Part shown: one piece after another, positions 14,882-23,860 of the stretch | Numbering within the stretch: position 1 is the stretch's first letter | Layout: the number at the start of each line of letters is the position of its first letter | Source: Ruminococcus_G sp050944435 | Lineage (GTDB): Bacteria > Bacillota > Clostridia > Lachnospirales > Lachnospiraceae | Length of the DNA stretch: 64,000 nt | Assembly: GCA_050944435.1 (NCBI GenBank) | Contig: JBMNRB010000012.1 | Span: 1-64,000, forward strand | Direction of reading: 5' to 3' | Translations under genes and position numbers: made by a program | Notes under the pieces: model-generated | Database searches by the model: none | What the model saw: the letters and a program-made list of their open reading frames with translations, nothing else | Told to the model about the DNA's origin: nothing

Positions 14882-17467
14882 TCACTCTTCTCTCAACTGA
14901 TCAATAATCGACTGCTTCCTGCCGAATTTTTCAGAAATCAGCGGAATCAATATTCCAAGAAGAAGCAGAACGGGAACAACCGCCGCCATAGGCCGCAGAC
15001 TGAACCGGAAGGAGATAAACCAGATCAGCCCCGAAAGGCTTTTCAATGCGGTAAAGGACAGCAGAATGGTGACGCCGAAGGACAGAAGAATGGCCAGTAT
15101 GGCATAATAAAGTCCTTCCAGCAGAAGCATCTTTTTCAACTGGCCCTTTGTCATTCCAATACTCTGCAGCATGGCAAACTCTTTCTTTCTGGTGATCATA
15201 CCGGTCAGTATGGAATTGATAAAGTTCAAAATGCCGATCAGACCCACGATAAGACTCAGAGCCATTCCCACCATGACGAACATTCCGGTCATGTCATCAA
15301 AAGCCGACAGCGCGCTTTCTTTGGATTCATAACTCATCTCCGGCTCCGCCTGTTCAGTATAATTTTGCAGGAATTCGTCCATTTCCCCCTCTTTACCATC
15401 CTCCACATTGAAGGCATAAGTCATCACCATATCGGAAGGAGCGATGCTGCAGAACTGATCCGCTGTGGTGTAATAGGACAAGTCCCAGCCTATACGGCTG
15501 GTCTGGGGATAATACTTTTCTTTGATCAGCGATAAAATTTCATAGGTTCCCACTTCCTGGTTATTTTTATCCCGGATGGTAATTTTATCTCCTACCTGGT
15601 GCATCACCCTGTCTTCCTCCACCAGGCCGTTATCATCCACCGATACGCTGGCAAGCAGATATTTTCCCGTACTCAGCTTTTCTTTGATCACTGCCGGATC
15701 ATCTTCCCCCTGCCATATATCCAGCCGGGACAAAATCAGATCGTCCAGACCGTACATCATACAGAAGTAATTCCCATAGGGATTTTTATCCAGAGGCAAT
15801 TGGCTGTCCCCCACATAAAGAGCGCCGTCCGGGCCTCGCCGGATATATTCCGGAACCCGGTAGGACGCAGCCTCCACGGTCAGACCGTTGCTGTATCCCA
15901 GAATCCGCCCTCCTTCTTTGAATCCCGGCTGCTGCTGCACTGCCTGAATCATGGATTCACTTACCGTATACTCCTCATCGTTTCCGATATATTCGTAATT
16001 GAAATATTCCGCATGGCCGATCAGATAATCCGTATCCACAAACCGCTCCAGATATTTATCCGTATCGAATGACCCGGTGATCATAAAAACGCCGTTGACC
16101 AGAACGATAGCCAGAGCCATGGAAAACAGAACGATCACTGTCTGTTTTCTATTCCTTCCCAGATTGGACAGCGCCATACGCCATATCTTCCCTCCCCTGG
16201 AAGACTTCTTTTCTTTCCTTTTTGCAGAAAGTCCCGTGAATTTCGCCGCTTCCACCGGCGACACCCGGGCCGCTATCCGCGCCGGTTTTCTGGTGCTGAT
16301 CCCCACGGTGAAGAGCGAAAACAGGGCTGCCCCAATGAAAATTACAGGATTTACTGATACACTGGCGCCCTGGGCGCCGTAAACGGACACGTCAAAAATC
16401 ACCGGCAAAAGCAGACATCCCAGAAAAAAACCGCCCAGAAGACCCAGCGGAATCCCCATCAGCGACAGCAAAAAGGCCTGCCTGCGTATTATCTTCTTTA
16501 TCTGTCTTCCTGTGGTGCCAATGGTTTTTAAAAGACCGTAAAACTGGATATCCCGAATTACGGAAAGCTGAAAGATATTATAGATAATCAGATAACCCGC
16601 CAGGATAATAATCAGAAGGATCGCCGCTCCGCCCACTATGGCAATGGGATCGCTTTCTCCCATACTCTCGGACAGATATGCCCAGTTGGCGTTGCTGGAA
16701 ATGTAATCCTCGCTGGCCTCATCGGTGGAATACCCTGCCTGTTCAATCATCTGATCCAGTTTTCCCTGAATATTTCTGGAATGAGGAAACATCACATCCG
16801 CCCGTATTTTTCCCACCGAACTGTTTTCCTTTTCGGCGGCCTTGGCCAGCTCCTCGCTGTACTTTTCAAGATAAGCCTCCGATACCAGTCCAAATCCCAC
16901 GTTCATCGCCGGGTCCGACTCAAACCAGCCCGACAGCTCAAAGGTCCGCTCAAAGGTTTCCTGATCAGAGGATGTATTCATGGAAAGGGTGACCCTGGCC
17001 CCCTCCCGGGGCGTAATTCCCAGAAGCTGAAGGGATCCCGTATCCATCATGATCTCATCTGCTTTTTCCGGAAAATGTCCTCCTTCCAGCCGGATAAAAT
17101 ACCAGTCCAGCTTATCTTCCTGACGGTACCACAATTCCAGATGGCGTTTCAGAAATTCCGGATTGTCCACATCATAGGCACAGGAAATATTCACCGTCAT
17201 CGCTTTTGCCAGACCGGTATCCTCCAGTTTTTCATAAGCCTCCCCGTCAATATCTTTGAAGGTTCCATGGGCGATTCCGCCGCTCTGTCTCATGGTCTGT
17301 TCCTCCACAGACCGAAGCAGCCCCATTCCAATGGTAAAAAGTGTGGTGAATAAAATGGTGGTCAGCATGATGGCTCCGGCGGCAATCAGATTACGCATCC
17401 GGCTGGAAGCCAGGCTTCTGTCTGAGAGCCGGCGTATGGCCTTTTTGTTATTTACTTTCCACATCAT
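14882..17467 (-). CDS. ABC transporter permease with two FtsX domains
   Basis: An ~861-residue membrane protein built as two similar halves. Each half has a membrane helix, a large extracytoplasmic domain and a block of three helices with FtsX features (LLKTIGTTGRQIKKIIRRQA near 320-340 and FAMLQSIGMTKGQLKKMLLL near the C-terminus). Such permeases work with LolD/MacB-type ATPases to move lipids, peptides or antibiotics, or to drive envelope processes. The gene overlaps the ATPase gene by 20 bp, so translation is coupled. An upstream GTG at 17473 is possible, but the ATG at 17467 fits the AAAGG site better. The cluster order (regulator, kinase, ATPase, permease) suggests an envelope-stress or antimicrobial-peptide module. 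Confidence 0.88.
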   Translation of the reverse strand: MMWKVNNKKAIRRLSDRSLASSRMRNLIAAGAIMLTTILFTTLFTIGMGLLRSVEEQTMRQSGGIAHGTFKDIDGEAYEKLEDTGLAKAMTVNISCAYDVDNPEFLKRHLELWYRQEDKLDWYFIRLEGGHFPEKADEIMMDTGSLQLLGITPREGARVTLSMNTSSDQETFERTFELSGWFESDPAMNVGFGLVSEAYLEKYSEELAKAAEKENSSVGKIRADVMFPHSRNIQGKLDQMIEQAGYSTDEASEDYISSNANWAYLSESMGESDPIAIVGGAAILLIIILAGYLIIYNIFQLSVIRDIQFYGLLKTIGTTGRQIKKIIRRQAFLLSLMGIPLGLLGGFFLGCLLLPVIFDVSVYGAQGASVSVNPVIFIGAALFSLFTVGISTRKPARIAARVSPVEAAKFTGLSAKRKEKKSSRGGKIWRMALSNLGRNRKQTVIVLFSMALAIVLVNGVFMITGSFDTDKYLERFVDTDYLIGHAEYFNYEYIGNDEEYTVSESMIQAVQQQPGFKEGGRILGYSNGLTVEAASYRVPEYIRRGPDGALYVGDSQLPLDKNPYGNYFCMMYGLDDLILSRLDIWQGEDDPAVIKEKLSTGKYLLASVSVDDNGLVEEDRVMHQVGDKITIRDKNNQEVGTYEILSLIKEKYYPQTSRIGWDLSYYTTADQFCSIAPSDMVMTYAFNVEDGKEGEMDEFLQNYTEQAEPEMSYESKESALSAFDDMTGMFVMVGMALSLIVGLIGILNFINSILTGMITRKKEFAMLQSIGMTKGQLKKMLLLEGLYYAILAILLSFGVTILLSFTALKSLSGLIWFISFRFSLRPMAAVVPVLLLLGILIPLISEKFGRKQSIIDQLREE

Positions 17468-18137
17468 CACCACCGCCTTTCACTTTCCCGTCTTCAATCC
17501 GTATTATCCTGTCCGCCGTCTGGGCGATCTCTTCATTGTGGGTAATCATCACAATGGTCTGGCCGAACCGGTCTGCCGTCACTTTCATCAGGCCCAGCAC
17601 ATCCTGGCTGGTTCTGGAATCCAGATTACCCGTGGGTTCATCCGCCAGCACAATGGCCGGCTTGGCGGCCAGGGCTCTGGCAATGGCCACCCTCTGCTGC
17701 TGTCCTCCGGAAAGCTGGGAAGGAAGACTTAAAAGTTTTTCCTTCAACCCCAGCAGGGCGATCACATCATTTACATAATCCTTATCCGGCTCCCTGCCGT
17801 CCAGCTCCACCGGAAGAACAATGTTTTCATAAACGTTCAGCACCGGAACCAGATTGTAGCTCTGAAAGATAAACCCTATTTTCCTGCGGCGAAAAATCGT
17901 CAGTTCATCATCTTTCAGGGAAAAAATATCCTTCCCTTCCACTGTCACCGTCCCTTCCGTCGGTCTGTCCAGACCGCCCAGCATATGAAGCAGGGTGGAC
18001 TTTCCGCTGCCGGAAGTTCCCACCACAGAAGTAAAGGAGCCCTCTTCGATAGTCAGACTGACGCCGTCCAGGGCCCGTACCTGCGTCTCTCCTTTGCCGT
18101 AATATTTCTTCAGATCCTTTGTCTCCAAAATTCTCAT
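17448..18137 (-). CDS. ABC transporter ATP-binding protein (LolD/MacB type)
   Basis: A 229-residue ATPase with Walker A GTSGSGKST, signature LSGGQQQR and Walker B VLADEPTGNLD, all intact. DEPTGNLD is typical of the LolD/BceA/MacB subgroup, which pairs with FtsX-type permeases such as the overlapping downstream gene. GGAGG precedes the ATG. A hairpin with a T tract and an embedded TATAAT lies between this gene and the kinase gene (18161-18207), so it may be transcribed apart from the two-component genes. The substrate is unknown. Confidence 0.92.
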   Translation of the reverse strand: MRILETKDLKKYYGKGETQVRALDGVSLTIEEGSFTSVVGTSGSGKSTLLHMLGGLDRPTEGTVTVEGKDIFSLKDDELTIFRRRKIGFIFQSYNLVPVLNVYENIVLPVELDGREPDKDYVNDVIALLGLKEKLLSLPSQLSGGQQQRVAIARALAAKPAIVLADEPTGNLDSRTSQDVLGLMKVTADRFGQTIVMITHNEEIAQTADRIIRIEDGKVKGGGDDVESK

Positions 18138-18160
18138 GGACTGATCCTCCTTTTTGATAT

Positions 18161-18207
18161 AAAAAATCTGTGCAAAAGATTTCTTTTTCTCTTTTACACA
18201 GATTATA
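18161..18207 (-). promoter_or_regulatory. Hairpin terminator overlapping a -10 box
   Basis: A 15-bp stem (18165-18179 with 18190-18204, one G-U) runs into a T6 tract on the minus strand. TATAAT on the same strand (18202-18207) overlaps the stem's first arm. Transcripts from the upstream two-component genes would form the terminator. Transcripts starting at this -10 would lack most of the arm and escape it. I see no good -35, which suits an activator-dependent promoter. Confidence 0.55.
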
Positions 18208-18265
18208 TCATCCCATTCTTTCCAGGCTCTTTCTGAAAAATGACAAAAAAGAAAGATTTCCTCCT

Positions 18266-19216
18266 TCAGGCCGGAGCGCTTTTCTTTTTCTCCCTGGGCA
18301 AATAGACAGAGAATACGGAACCTTCTCCATACCGGGAACGCACCCGGATATATCCGCCCTGTCTCCTGACAATATCCCTGGCCAGGTAAAGACCGATTCC
18401 CACTCCTTCCTTTTCCGCCGCATCAGGCGACCGGTAGAAACGGCCAAAAATTTTCGGTATTTCTCCCTCCCGGATACCAATGCCCTGATCTTTCACATCT
18501 ATCCGCAGAAACATGGGATACCACTGACAGGATATCCAGATTCTGCCGCCCGGCTCGCTGTACTTTATCCCGTTATCCAGGATATTGCACAAAGCTTCCT
18601 GGGTCCACTTCAGATCAAAACAGGCCGTATTTTCTTCTCCCGCCTCCTGGACCGGTTCCTCCCACTCCAGGAAAATCCCTTCTTTTTCCGCCTTGTCTTC
18701 CATCTGTATCTCAACCTCTTTCAGCAGACGGGATACGGATTCCTTCCTGGGCGAAAGAGCCACAATCCCATTCTCCAGCCGTGAAGTTTTTACCAGAGAA
18801 TGAATCAGAAAGTCCAGTTTTTTCACCTGAAAATAAAGAGCTCTGGCACATTCATCTCCCTCTTTGGTCAGCGGCTGTTCCAGCAGAAGCTCCGCATACA
18901 GAAGGCTGTTTGCCACAGGCGTCTTTGTCTGATGAGAAATATCTCCGATCAGCCTGCTAATCTTATCCCTCTCCTCCGCCTTTTTTTCGGCTGACATACC
19001 GGTCATGCGGATGAAATGGTACAGCCGTTCTTCCAGACGGGACTGTAAAGATTCATCAAAAGTCCTCTCCTGCATCTTTCCAGCCATGGCTTCCTCCAGC
19101 ATTCTGTCCAACCGGTCATATATTTTCTTCACCTGAAAACGCTCCCAGATTCCCCAGAACACTGCCGCCGCCAGCAATATCCCCAGAATCAGGCATAAAA
19201 TCTCAGCGCTCGTCAT
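18266..19216 (-). CDS. Sensor histidine kinase
   Basis: A 316-residue kinase. One N-terminal membrane helix (ILCLILGILLAAAVFWGIW) is followed by a short linker, the phospho-acceptor motif GDISHQTKTPVANSL, an N box (CNILDNGIKYSE), and the G1/G2 boxes DQGIGI and GVGIGLYLARDI. With so little extracytoplasmic sequence it probably reads the state of its ABC transporter rather than binding a ligand directly, as known for BceS-like kinases. It overlaps the regulator gene by 14 bp. Confidence 0.9.
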   Translation of the reverse strand: MTSAEILCLILGILLAAAVFWGIWERFQVKKIYDRLDRMLEEAMAGKMQERTFDESLQSRLEERLYHFIRMTGMSAEKKAEERDKISRLIGDISHQTKTPVANSLLYAELLLEQPLTKEGDECARALYFQVKKLDFLIHSLVKTSRLENGIVALSPRKESVSRLLKEVEIQMEDKAEKEGIFLEWEEPVQEAGEENTACFDLKWTQEALCNILDNGIKYSEPGGRIWISCQWYPMFLRIDVKDQGIGIREGEIPKIFGRFYRSPDAAEKEGVGIGLYLARDIVRRQGGYIRVRSRYGEGSVFSVYLPREKKKSAPA

Positions 19217-19907
19217 CTTTCTTTACCTTCCATCGATACCCCACCCCGTAGACCGTCTGAATGTACCGCCATCCGTCTTTACCGTCTCCCAGCTTGTCCC
19301 GCAGCCGTTTCACCGCCACCGAAAGGGCATTTTCATCCACAAATTCCGCCCCTGCCGTCCATACATAATCAATAAGCCGTTCCCGTTTCAGCACCACGCC
19401 GGGATTGGAGGTCAGCAGATAAAGAATTTTCTGCTCCGTTCGGCTTAATTCCAAAATCCGTCCCACTCTTGTGAATTCCATTCTGGAAAAGTTCAAAGAA
19501 AGAGCGCCGAACTCCTTTTTCTCCTCCTTTCCGCCAAAATCCGGCTGTATCCTGCGAAGCTGAGCTTTCACCCTCGCCCGCAGCACCATTAGGCTGAAAG
19601 GTTTCGTAACGTAATCATCCGCCCCCGTCTCCAGACCCATTACGATATCCGTCTCCATATCATTGGCTGTCAGGATGATCACCGGAGTTTTGCTTTCCTG
19701 GCGAATTTCTTTCAGAAACTCCAGACCGCTGCCATCGGGAAGATTCAGATCCAGAATCACCAGATCATATTTATCTTTCTCAAAAAGCTCTCTGGCCCGG
19801 CCAAGTTCATGGCAGAGGGTAAAGGACAGCCCTTCTTCCCGAAGAGCCATCATAATCCCTTTGCCCAGGCCGGCGTCGTCTTCCACGATCAAAATCTTCT
19901 TTACCAT
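19203..19907 (-). CDS. Response regulator, OmpR family
   Basis: A 234-residue regulator. The receiver domain (1-120) has the acidic pair VEDD and the phospho-acceptor Asp in LVILDLNLPDG; the C-terminal winged helix (about 130-230) has VAVKRLRDKLG as recognition region. It pairs with the overlapping kinase gene and probably controls the ABC genes downstream, whose promoter-like -10 lacks a -35. The start overlaps the end of the upstream MBL-fold gene by 7 bp, so this two-component system is tied to that gene and, through it, to scrR. Confidence 0.92.
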   Translation of the reverse strand: MVKKILIVEDDAGLGKGIMMALREEGLSFTLCHELGRARELFEKDKYDLVILDLNLPDGSGLEFLKEIRQESKTPVIILTANDMETDIVMGLETGADDYVTKPFSLMVLRARVKAQLRRIQPDFGGKEEKKEFGALSLNFSRMEFTRVGRILELSRTEQKILYLLTSNPGVVLKRERLIDYVWTAGAEFVDENALSVAVKRLRDKLGDGKDGWRYIQTVYGVGYRWKVKKDDER

Positions 19908-20626
19908 AACGTCACTTCGAATCCTTCCCTGGAAATGGGTACCACGCTGTTTTCATATTTTTCCTGTTCTTTTCTATACTTTTCAATCACATCGTATTCT
20001 TCCCAAAAGTGCATGGGAAACACCCTTTCTGCATCAATCTGTTCCAAAAAGTAATCCATGCCCAACCGGTACCATTCTTCCTGCCGGGGATCCAGAGGGA
20101 CAAAGGCAGCGTCAACGGCCTTCGTCTTTTCCTTTAACCGCTGAATTTCCCGCTGGAATTTGGCCGTCATATCATTGTACTCCTGTTTCGATTCCCCTTT
20201 CCAGACCCACCAGTTCAAATCGCCGGCATGGTATATTTTCTTCCCCTCATATTCCGCCAAAAAAGCCACGCCGCAGTCGGTGGAATGTAAAGTTTCCACC
20301 ATAATCTTATTTCTGACGCCGTCATCTGTACTCCAGGACTGATGAGGTTTTAGAAAAGCAATCCTGCAGGCCTGTTCTTCCGGAAGAGACAGCTTTTTCA
20401 CTTTATGACGGGTTTCCGACGCCATAACATATTCCGCCTGGGGATACCCGGCAAACTTATCAAAAATCACCGGATTAAAGTGATCCCCGTGGCTGTGGCT
20501 GACAAATACCACTACCTTTTTTTCCCGGGGAATCTCAGGAATCTTTCCATTGTAATAATCAAACAGCCAGACGCAGTTTTCCCACTCCAGCAGAAAGCCG
20601 CTGTGTTTAATATATGTTACTTTCAT
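19901..20626 (-). CDS. MBL-fold metallohydrolase
   Basis: A 241-residue metallo-beta-lactamase-fold protein of the UlaG/YtnP-like group. The zinc-binding motif is SHSHGDHFNP (about residues 44-53), with further ligands in HAGDLNWW and near the C-terminal FPMHFWEEY. The start at 20626 is chosen for AAGGAG. Family members hydrolyse phosphodiesters, lactones or other esters; the substrate here is not predictable. The gene overlaps scrR by 20 bp and the response regulator by 7 bp, so all are probably read from one message. Confidence 0.82.
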   Translation of the reverse strand: MKVTYIKHSGFLLEWENCVWLFDYYNGKIPEIPREKKVVVFVSHSHGDHFNPVIFDKFAGYPQAEYVMASETRHKVKKLSLPEEQACRIAFLKPHQSWSTDDGVRNKIMVETLHSTDCGVAFLAEYEGKKIYHAGDLNWWVWKGESKQEYNDMTAKFQREIQRLKEKTKAVDAAFVPLDPRQEEWYRLGMDYFLEQIDAERVFPMHFWEEYDVIEKYRKEQEKYENSVVPISREGFEVTLW

Positions 20627-21632
20627 TTTCTTTCTCCTTTCCCCGGCGGGTAGACCCCTGAACAATCAGTCTGCTGTCCAGCTTCACCTCTTTTTGAACA
20701 GCTTCTTTTCCCTTTTGAATCAAATCCACCAGAAGCTGGGCCGCCTCCTTGCCGGCCTCTTCGAAATACAGATGAACCGTAGTCAGGGCCGGTTCCGTCA
20801 CCCGGGACAGGGAACTGTCGCCGATTCCCGCAATCTGCACTTCCTCAGGCACATTTTTCCCGGCAGATTTCAGATACTGTAAAGCTCCCGCCGCTATGGT
20901 GTCTGTGGCGCAGATAATCGTGTCTATCTTTGGATCTCCTTTCATAAGTTCTTTGGCCTGTTGGAAGCCGGATTCCATTTCAAACTTGCATTCCCGGATA
21001 TTTTCTTCGGGGAACAATCCTTTTCCCGCCGCGATTCCATCCTTCACTCCCCGCAGCCGCTCCTGGCCCGCCGCTCTGTCCTTTTGCGTCACCCCCAGAT
21101 AGCCAAAACGCTCCCCGGTTTCCGCCAGATATTCCGCCAGATTTCGCGCGGCGTGGTAATCATCATAATAAACACAGGAATAACCATTGAGATATTGGCT
21201 CAAAATAACAACGGGAACGGTGAGATTTTTCAGCGCCTTCCTGTGTTCAGCCGTAAAAATAGTCCCCAGTAAAATAATGCCGTCCACATGGTTCTCCTTA
21301 AAAAGCGTCAGGAAACGCAGTTCTTCCTTTTCATTATTTTCGGTACATGCCAGGAGGATCTGATAGCCCGCCCTGGACAGAATACTGCTGATTCCCGATA
21401 CCATGCGTCCGATGGAATCTGAATTAATCTTAGGGATAATCACCCCGATAAAATTCGTTTTTTTGCTGCGGAGGGTCTGGGCCGAACTTAGGGGCTGATA
21501 CCCTGTCTCTTCGATAACCCGGCGGATCCGTTCCTTTTTTTCCGCGCTTACGTATCCGTCGTTCAGATAGCGGGACACCGTTGCCCGGGACACCCCCGCC
21601 AGTTTTGCTATTTCATTAATATTCATACCCAT
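20607..21632 (-). CDS. scrR: LacI-family repressor of the sucrose operon
   Basis: A 341-residue repressor. The N-terminal helix-turn-helix (NINEIAKLAGVSRATVSRYL) has the hinge helix nearby, followed by a periplasmic-binding-protein-like sensor domain (about 60-330). It diverges from scrA, and three copies of the 13-bp element GAGAACGATTTCA lie in the intergenic region, so it probably represses both itself and scrA-scrB-scrK until a sucrose-derived ligand (sucrose-6-phosphate or fructose in known systems) binds. The name rests on context; the ligand is not proven. Confidence 0.85.
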   Translation of the reverse strand: MGMNINEIAKLAGVSRATVSRYLNDGYVSAEKKERIRRVIEETGYQPLSSAQTLRSKKTNFIGVIIPKINSDSIGRMVSGISSILSRAGYQILLACTENNEKEELRFLTLFKENHVDGIILLGTIFTAEHRKALKNLTVPVVILSQYLNGYSCVYYDDYHAARNLAEYLAETGERFGYLGVTQKDRAAGQERLRGVKDGIAAGKGLFPEENIRECKFEMESGFQQAKELMKGDPKIDTIICATDTIAAGALQYLKSAGKNVPEEVQIAGIGDSSLSRVTEPALTTVHLYFEEAGKEAAQLLVDLIQKGKEAVQKEVKLDSRLIVQGSTRRGKEKENESNIY

Positions 21633-21651
21633 ATTTCACTTTCTTAAATAA

Positions 21652-21664
21652 GAGAACGATTTCA
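21652..21664. promoter_or_regulatory. LacI-type operator O1
   Basis: GAGAACGATTTCA, just before the scrR start codon; it fits autoregulation. Confidence 0.75.
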
Positions 21665-21774
21665 CAAAAAAATTTTAGCACCCTGGAATCCGGATGTCAA
21701 ACGGGAAAGGGTATTCTTCTTTTCCACTAAAGAACTGCACAAAAAAAGGAATGGAATTTTGTCGGGTATGTCAA

Positions 21775-21803
21775 TTTACAAATGGGAACTCATCTATTAC
21801 AAT
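21775..21803 (+). promoter_or_regulatory. scrA promoter
   Basis: -35 TTTACA (21775-21780), 17-bp spacer, -10 TACAAT (21798-21803). Operator O2 starts 13 bp after the -10, over the likely start point. Confidence 0.7.
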
Positions 21804-21815
21804 AAAATTATCATA

Positions 21816-21829
21816 TGAAATCGTTCTCA
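21816..21829. promoter_or_regulatory. LacI-type operator O2
   Basis: TGAAATCGTTCTCA, the inverse of O1 and O3; it covers the scrA transcription start. Confidence 0.8.
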
Positions 21830-21893
21830 TATTATATTTTTTGATTTAGTTATTCCATACAGATTTTTCACATTTATCAAAGGTGTACACATA

Positions 21894-21907
21894 TGAGAAC
21901 GATTTCA
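21894..21907. promoter_or_regulatory. LacI-type operator O3
   Basis: TGAGAACGATTTCA, an exact inverse of O2 placed 78 bp further on in the scrA leader; looping with O1 or O2 is possible. The rest of the 300-bp gap is AT-rich with no gene. Confidence 0.8.
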
Positions 21908-21935
21908 CTAGATTAAAAGATGGGAGGGCAATGTC

Positions 21936-23858
21936 ATGGATTATGGCAAGGCAGCAAAAGAAGTCTATGAAAACATTGGCGGCCGTGAAAATATCGTTTC
22001 CGCCGCCCACTGTGCCACCAGACTTCGTCTGGTAATTGCAGACAACAACAAATGCAGCAAAGAGGCACTGGAAAACATTGACGGCGTAAAAGGAGTTTTT
22101 GAGGCGGCAGGGCAGCTTCAGATTATCTTTGGAACAGGCACCGTCAACAAAGTTTATGAGGAGTTTATCAAAATATCCGGCATCAGCGAGGCCAGCAAAG
22201 ACGACGTGAAGCAGGCGGCCGCACAGAAGCAGAATCCCTTTAAAAGGGCCATTAAAACTCTGGGAGATATTTTCGTCCCCATCATTCCCGCCATTGTTGC
22301 CAGCGGTCTTTTGATGGGTCTGCTGGAAGGCCTTGCCAATGTATGGCCCGCCATGACAGAATCCGGAACTTACACAATCATCCACCTGTTCAGCAACGCG
22401 GCCTTCGTATTTCTTCCGATTCTGATTGCCGTCAGTGCGGCCAAAACCTTCGGCGGCAATATTTTTCTGGGCGCCGTTATCGGTATGATCATGATTCACA
22501 CCGATCTTATCAACGCCTGGAGCGTGGCAGGCATGGATCCTTCGGAAATCCCAACGGCGACAGCCTGGTTCGGCCTTTACGATATCAACCTGGTGGGTTA
22601 TCAGGGTCATGTAATCCCCGTTGTCATCGCCGTATGGCTTATGTCCCTTATCGAAAAGAAACTTCACAAAATCGTACCGGAGATTATCGATCTGTTCGTG
22701 ACGCCGCTGGTAACCGTGCTGGTAACGGGCTATCTGACGCTGACTGTTATCGGCCCTGTATTCTCCACCATTGAAAACTACGTTCTGGCAGGCGCTCAGG
22801 CGCTGATCGCCGTTCCCTTCGGTATCGGCGGCTGTATCATCGGCGCCGCCTATGCGCCTACTGTTGTGGCCGGCGTGCATCATATGTATAATGCTCTGGA
22901 AGCCGGACTTTTGAGCAGCACAGGTCTTAACACCTGGATGCCTCTGGCTACCGCCGCCAACGTGGGGCAGGGAGCGGCCGCCCTGGCGCTGGCTTTGAAA
23001 ACGAGAAATAAAAAGACGAAATCCATCGCTTTGCCTGCTTCCCTCTCCGCTTTTCTGGGAATCACAGAGCCGGCAATCTTCGGTGTCAATATCCGTTACA
23101 TGAGGCCTTTTATCGCCGGATGTATCGGCGGAGCCTGCGGCGGCCTGATCGCCGGACTTTTCGGCGTTGGCGCCACGGCCTATGGCATCACCGGCATTTT
23201 CGGATTTCTGATCACCACCGATTATACTTTCCAATATGCATTGGTAATGCTGGTGTCCTTTGCCGCCGCCTTTATTGTGTCCTGGGCTTTGTACCGTGAT
23301 CCAAAGGAGGCAGCCCCGGCGGAACCGGCAGAGGAACCTGCGCCCGCACCGGCGCCTGTTCTGGAGTCGGTGGAGTCGGACGACTCTGATGCCAAAACTG
23401 AAAAAACCAATGTTCTTTACAGTCCCATGGAAGGACAGGCTATTCCCATGTCGGAGGTTCCCGACGCCACCTTCGCCGCAGAAGTCCTGGGCAAAGGAAT
23501 GGCCATCGTCCCGGAAAAGGGCAGGGTCGTATCTCCGGTCAATGGCACTGTGGTCACCGTCTTCGACACAAAACACGCCGTGGGACTTATTTCCGAAGAG
23601 GGAACGGAGCTTTTAATTCACGTGGGAATTAACACAGTGGAACTGGAAGGAAAACCCTTCACCGCCCATGTGGCAGAGGGGGATACCGTGACCGTCGGAC
23701 AGCTTCTTCTGACTGCCGATCTTGATCAAATCAAAGAGGCTGGCTACAACCTGACTACTCCGGTAATTGTCACCAATTCTGACAACTACGATGAAGTAAT
23801 TATGACCGCCGCCCCCGGAAAGATTTCTTTCCAGGATCCCATACTGGAGGTAAGATAA
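21936..23858 (+). CDS. scrA: PTS sucrose-type transporter, EIIBCA
   Basis: Imports and phosphorylates sucrose to sucrose-6-phosphate. The 640-residue protein has IIB at the N-terminus (phospho-site Cys26 in AHCATRLR), a IIC membrane domain (about 100-450, with GITEPAIFGVNIRYMRPF typical of the glucose/sucrose family), and a Pro/Ala/Glu linker (about 452-485). A fused IIA domain carries the phospho-histidine in LLIHVGINTVEL (His562). The fused IIA removes the need for a separate EIIA. It is followed within 2 bp by scrB and then by scrK. Specificity is inferred from these neighbours; trehalose or another beta-fructoside is less likely. Confidence 0.9.
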   Translation: MDYGKAAKEVYENIGGRENIVSAAHCATRLRLVIADNNKCSKEALENIDGVKGVFEAAGQLQIIFGTGTVNKVYEEFIKISGISEASKDDVKQAAAQKQNPFKRAIKTLGDIFVPIIPAIVASGLLMGLLEGLANVWPAMTESGTYTIIHLFSNAAFVFLPILIAVSAAKTFGGNIFLGAVIGMIMIHTDLINAWSVAGMDPSEIPTATAWFGLYDINLVGYQGHVIPVVIAVWLMSLIEKKLHKIVPEIIDLFVTPLVTVLVTGYLTLTVIGPVFSTIENYVLAGAQALIAVPFGIGGCIIGAAYAPTVVAGVHHMYNALEAGLLSSTGLNTWMPLATAANVGQGAAALALALKTRNKKTKSIALPASLSAFLGITEPAIFGVNIRYMRPFIAGCIGGACGGLIAGLFGVGATAYGITGIFGFLITTDYTFQYALVMLVSFAAAFIVSWALYRDPKEAAPAEPAEEPAPAPAPVLESVESDDSDAKTEKTNVLYSPMEGQAIPMSEVPDATFAAEVLGKGMAIVPEKGRVVSPVNGTVVTVFDTKHAVGLISEEGTELLIHVGINTVELEGKPFTAHVAEGDTVTVGQLLLTADLDQIKEAGYNLTTPVIVTNSDNYDEVIMTAAPGKISFQDPILEVR

Positions 23859-23860
23859 AA

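Noticed and set aside
21846..23576. A 576-codon open frame on the minus strand opposite scrA
   Set aside because: It mirrors scrA codon use, has no family likeness and no ribosome site; scrA on the other strand is clearly real.
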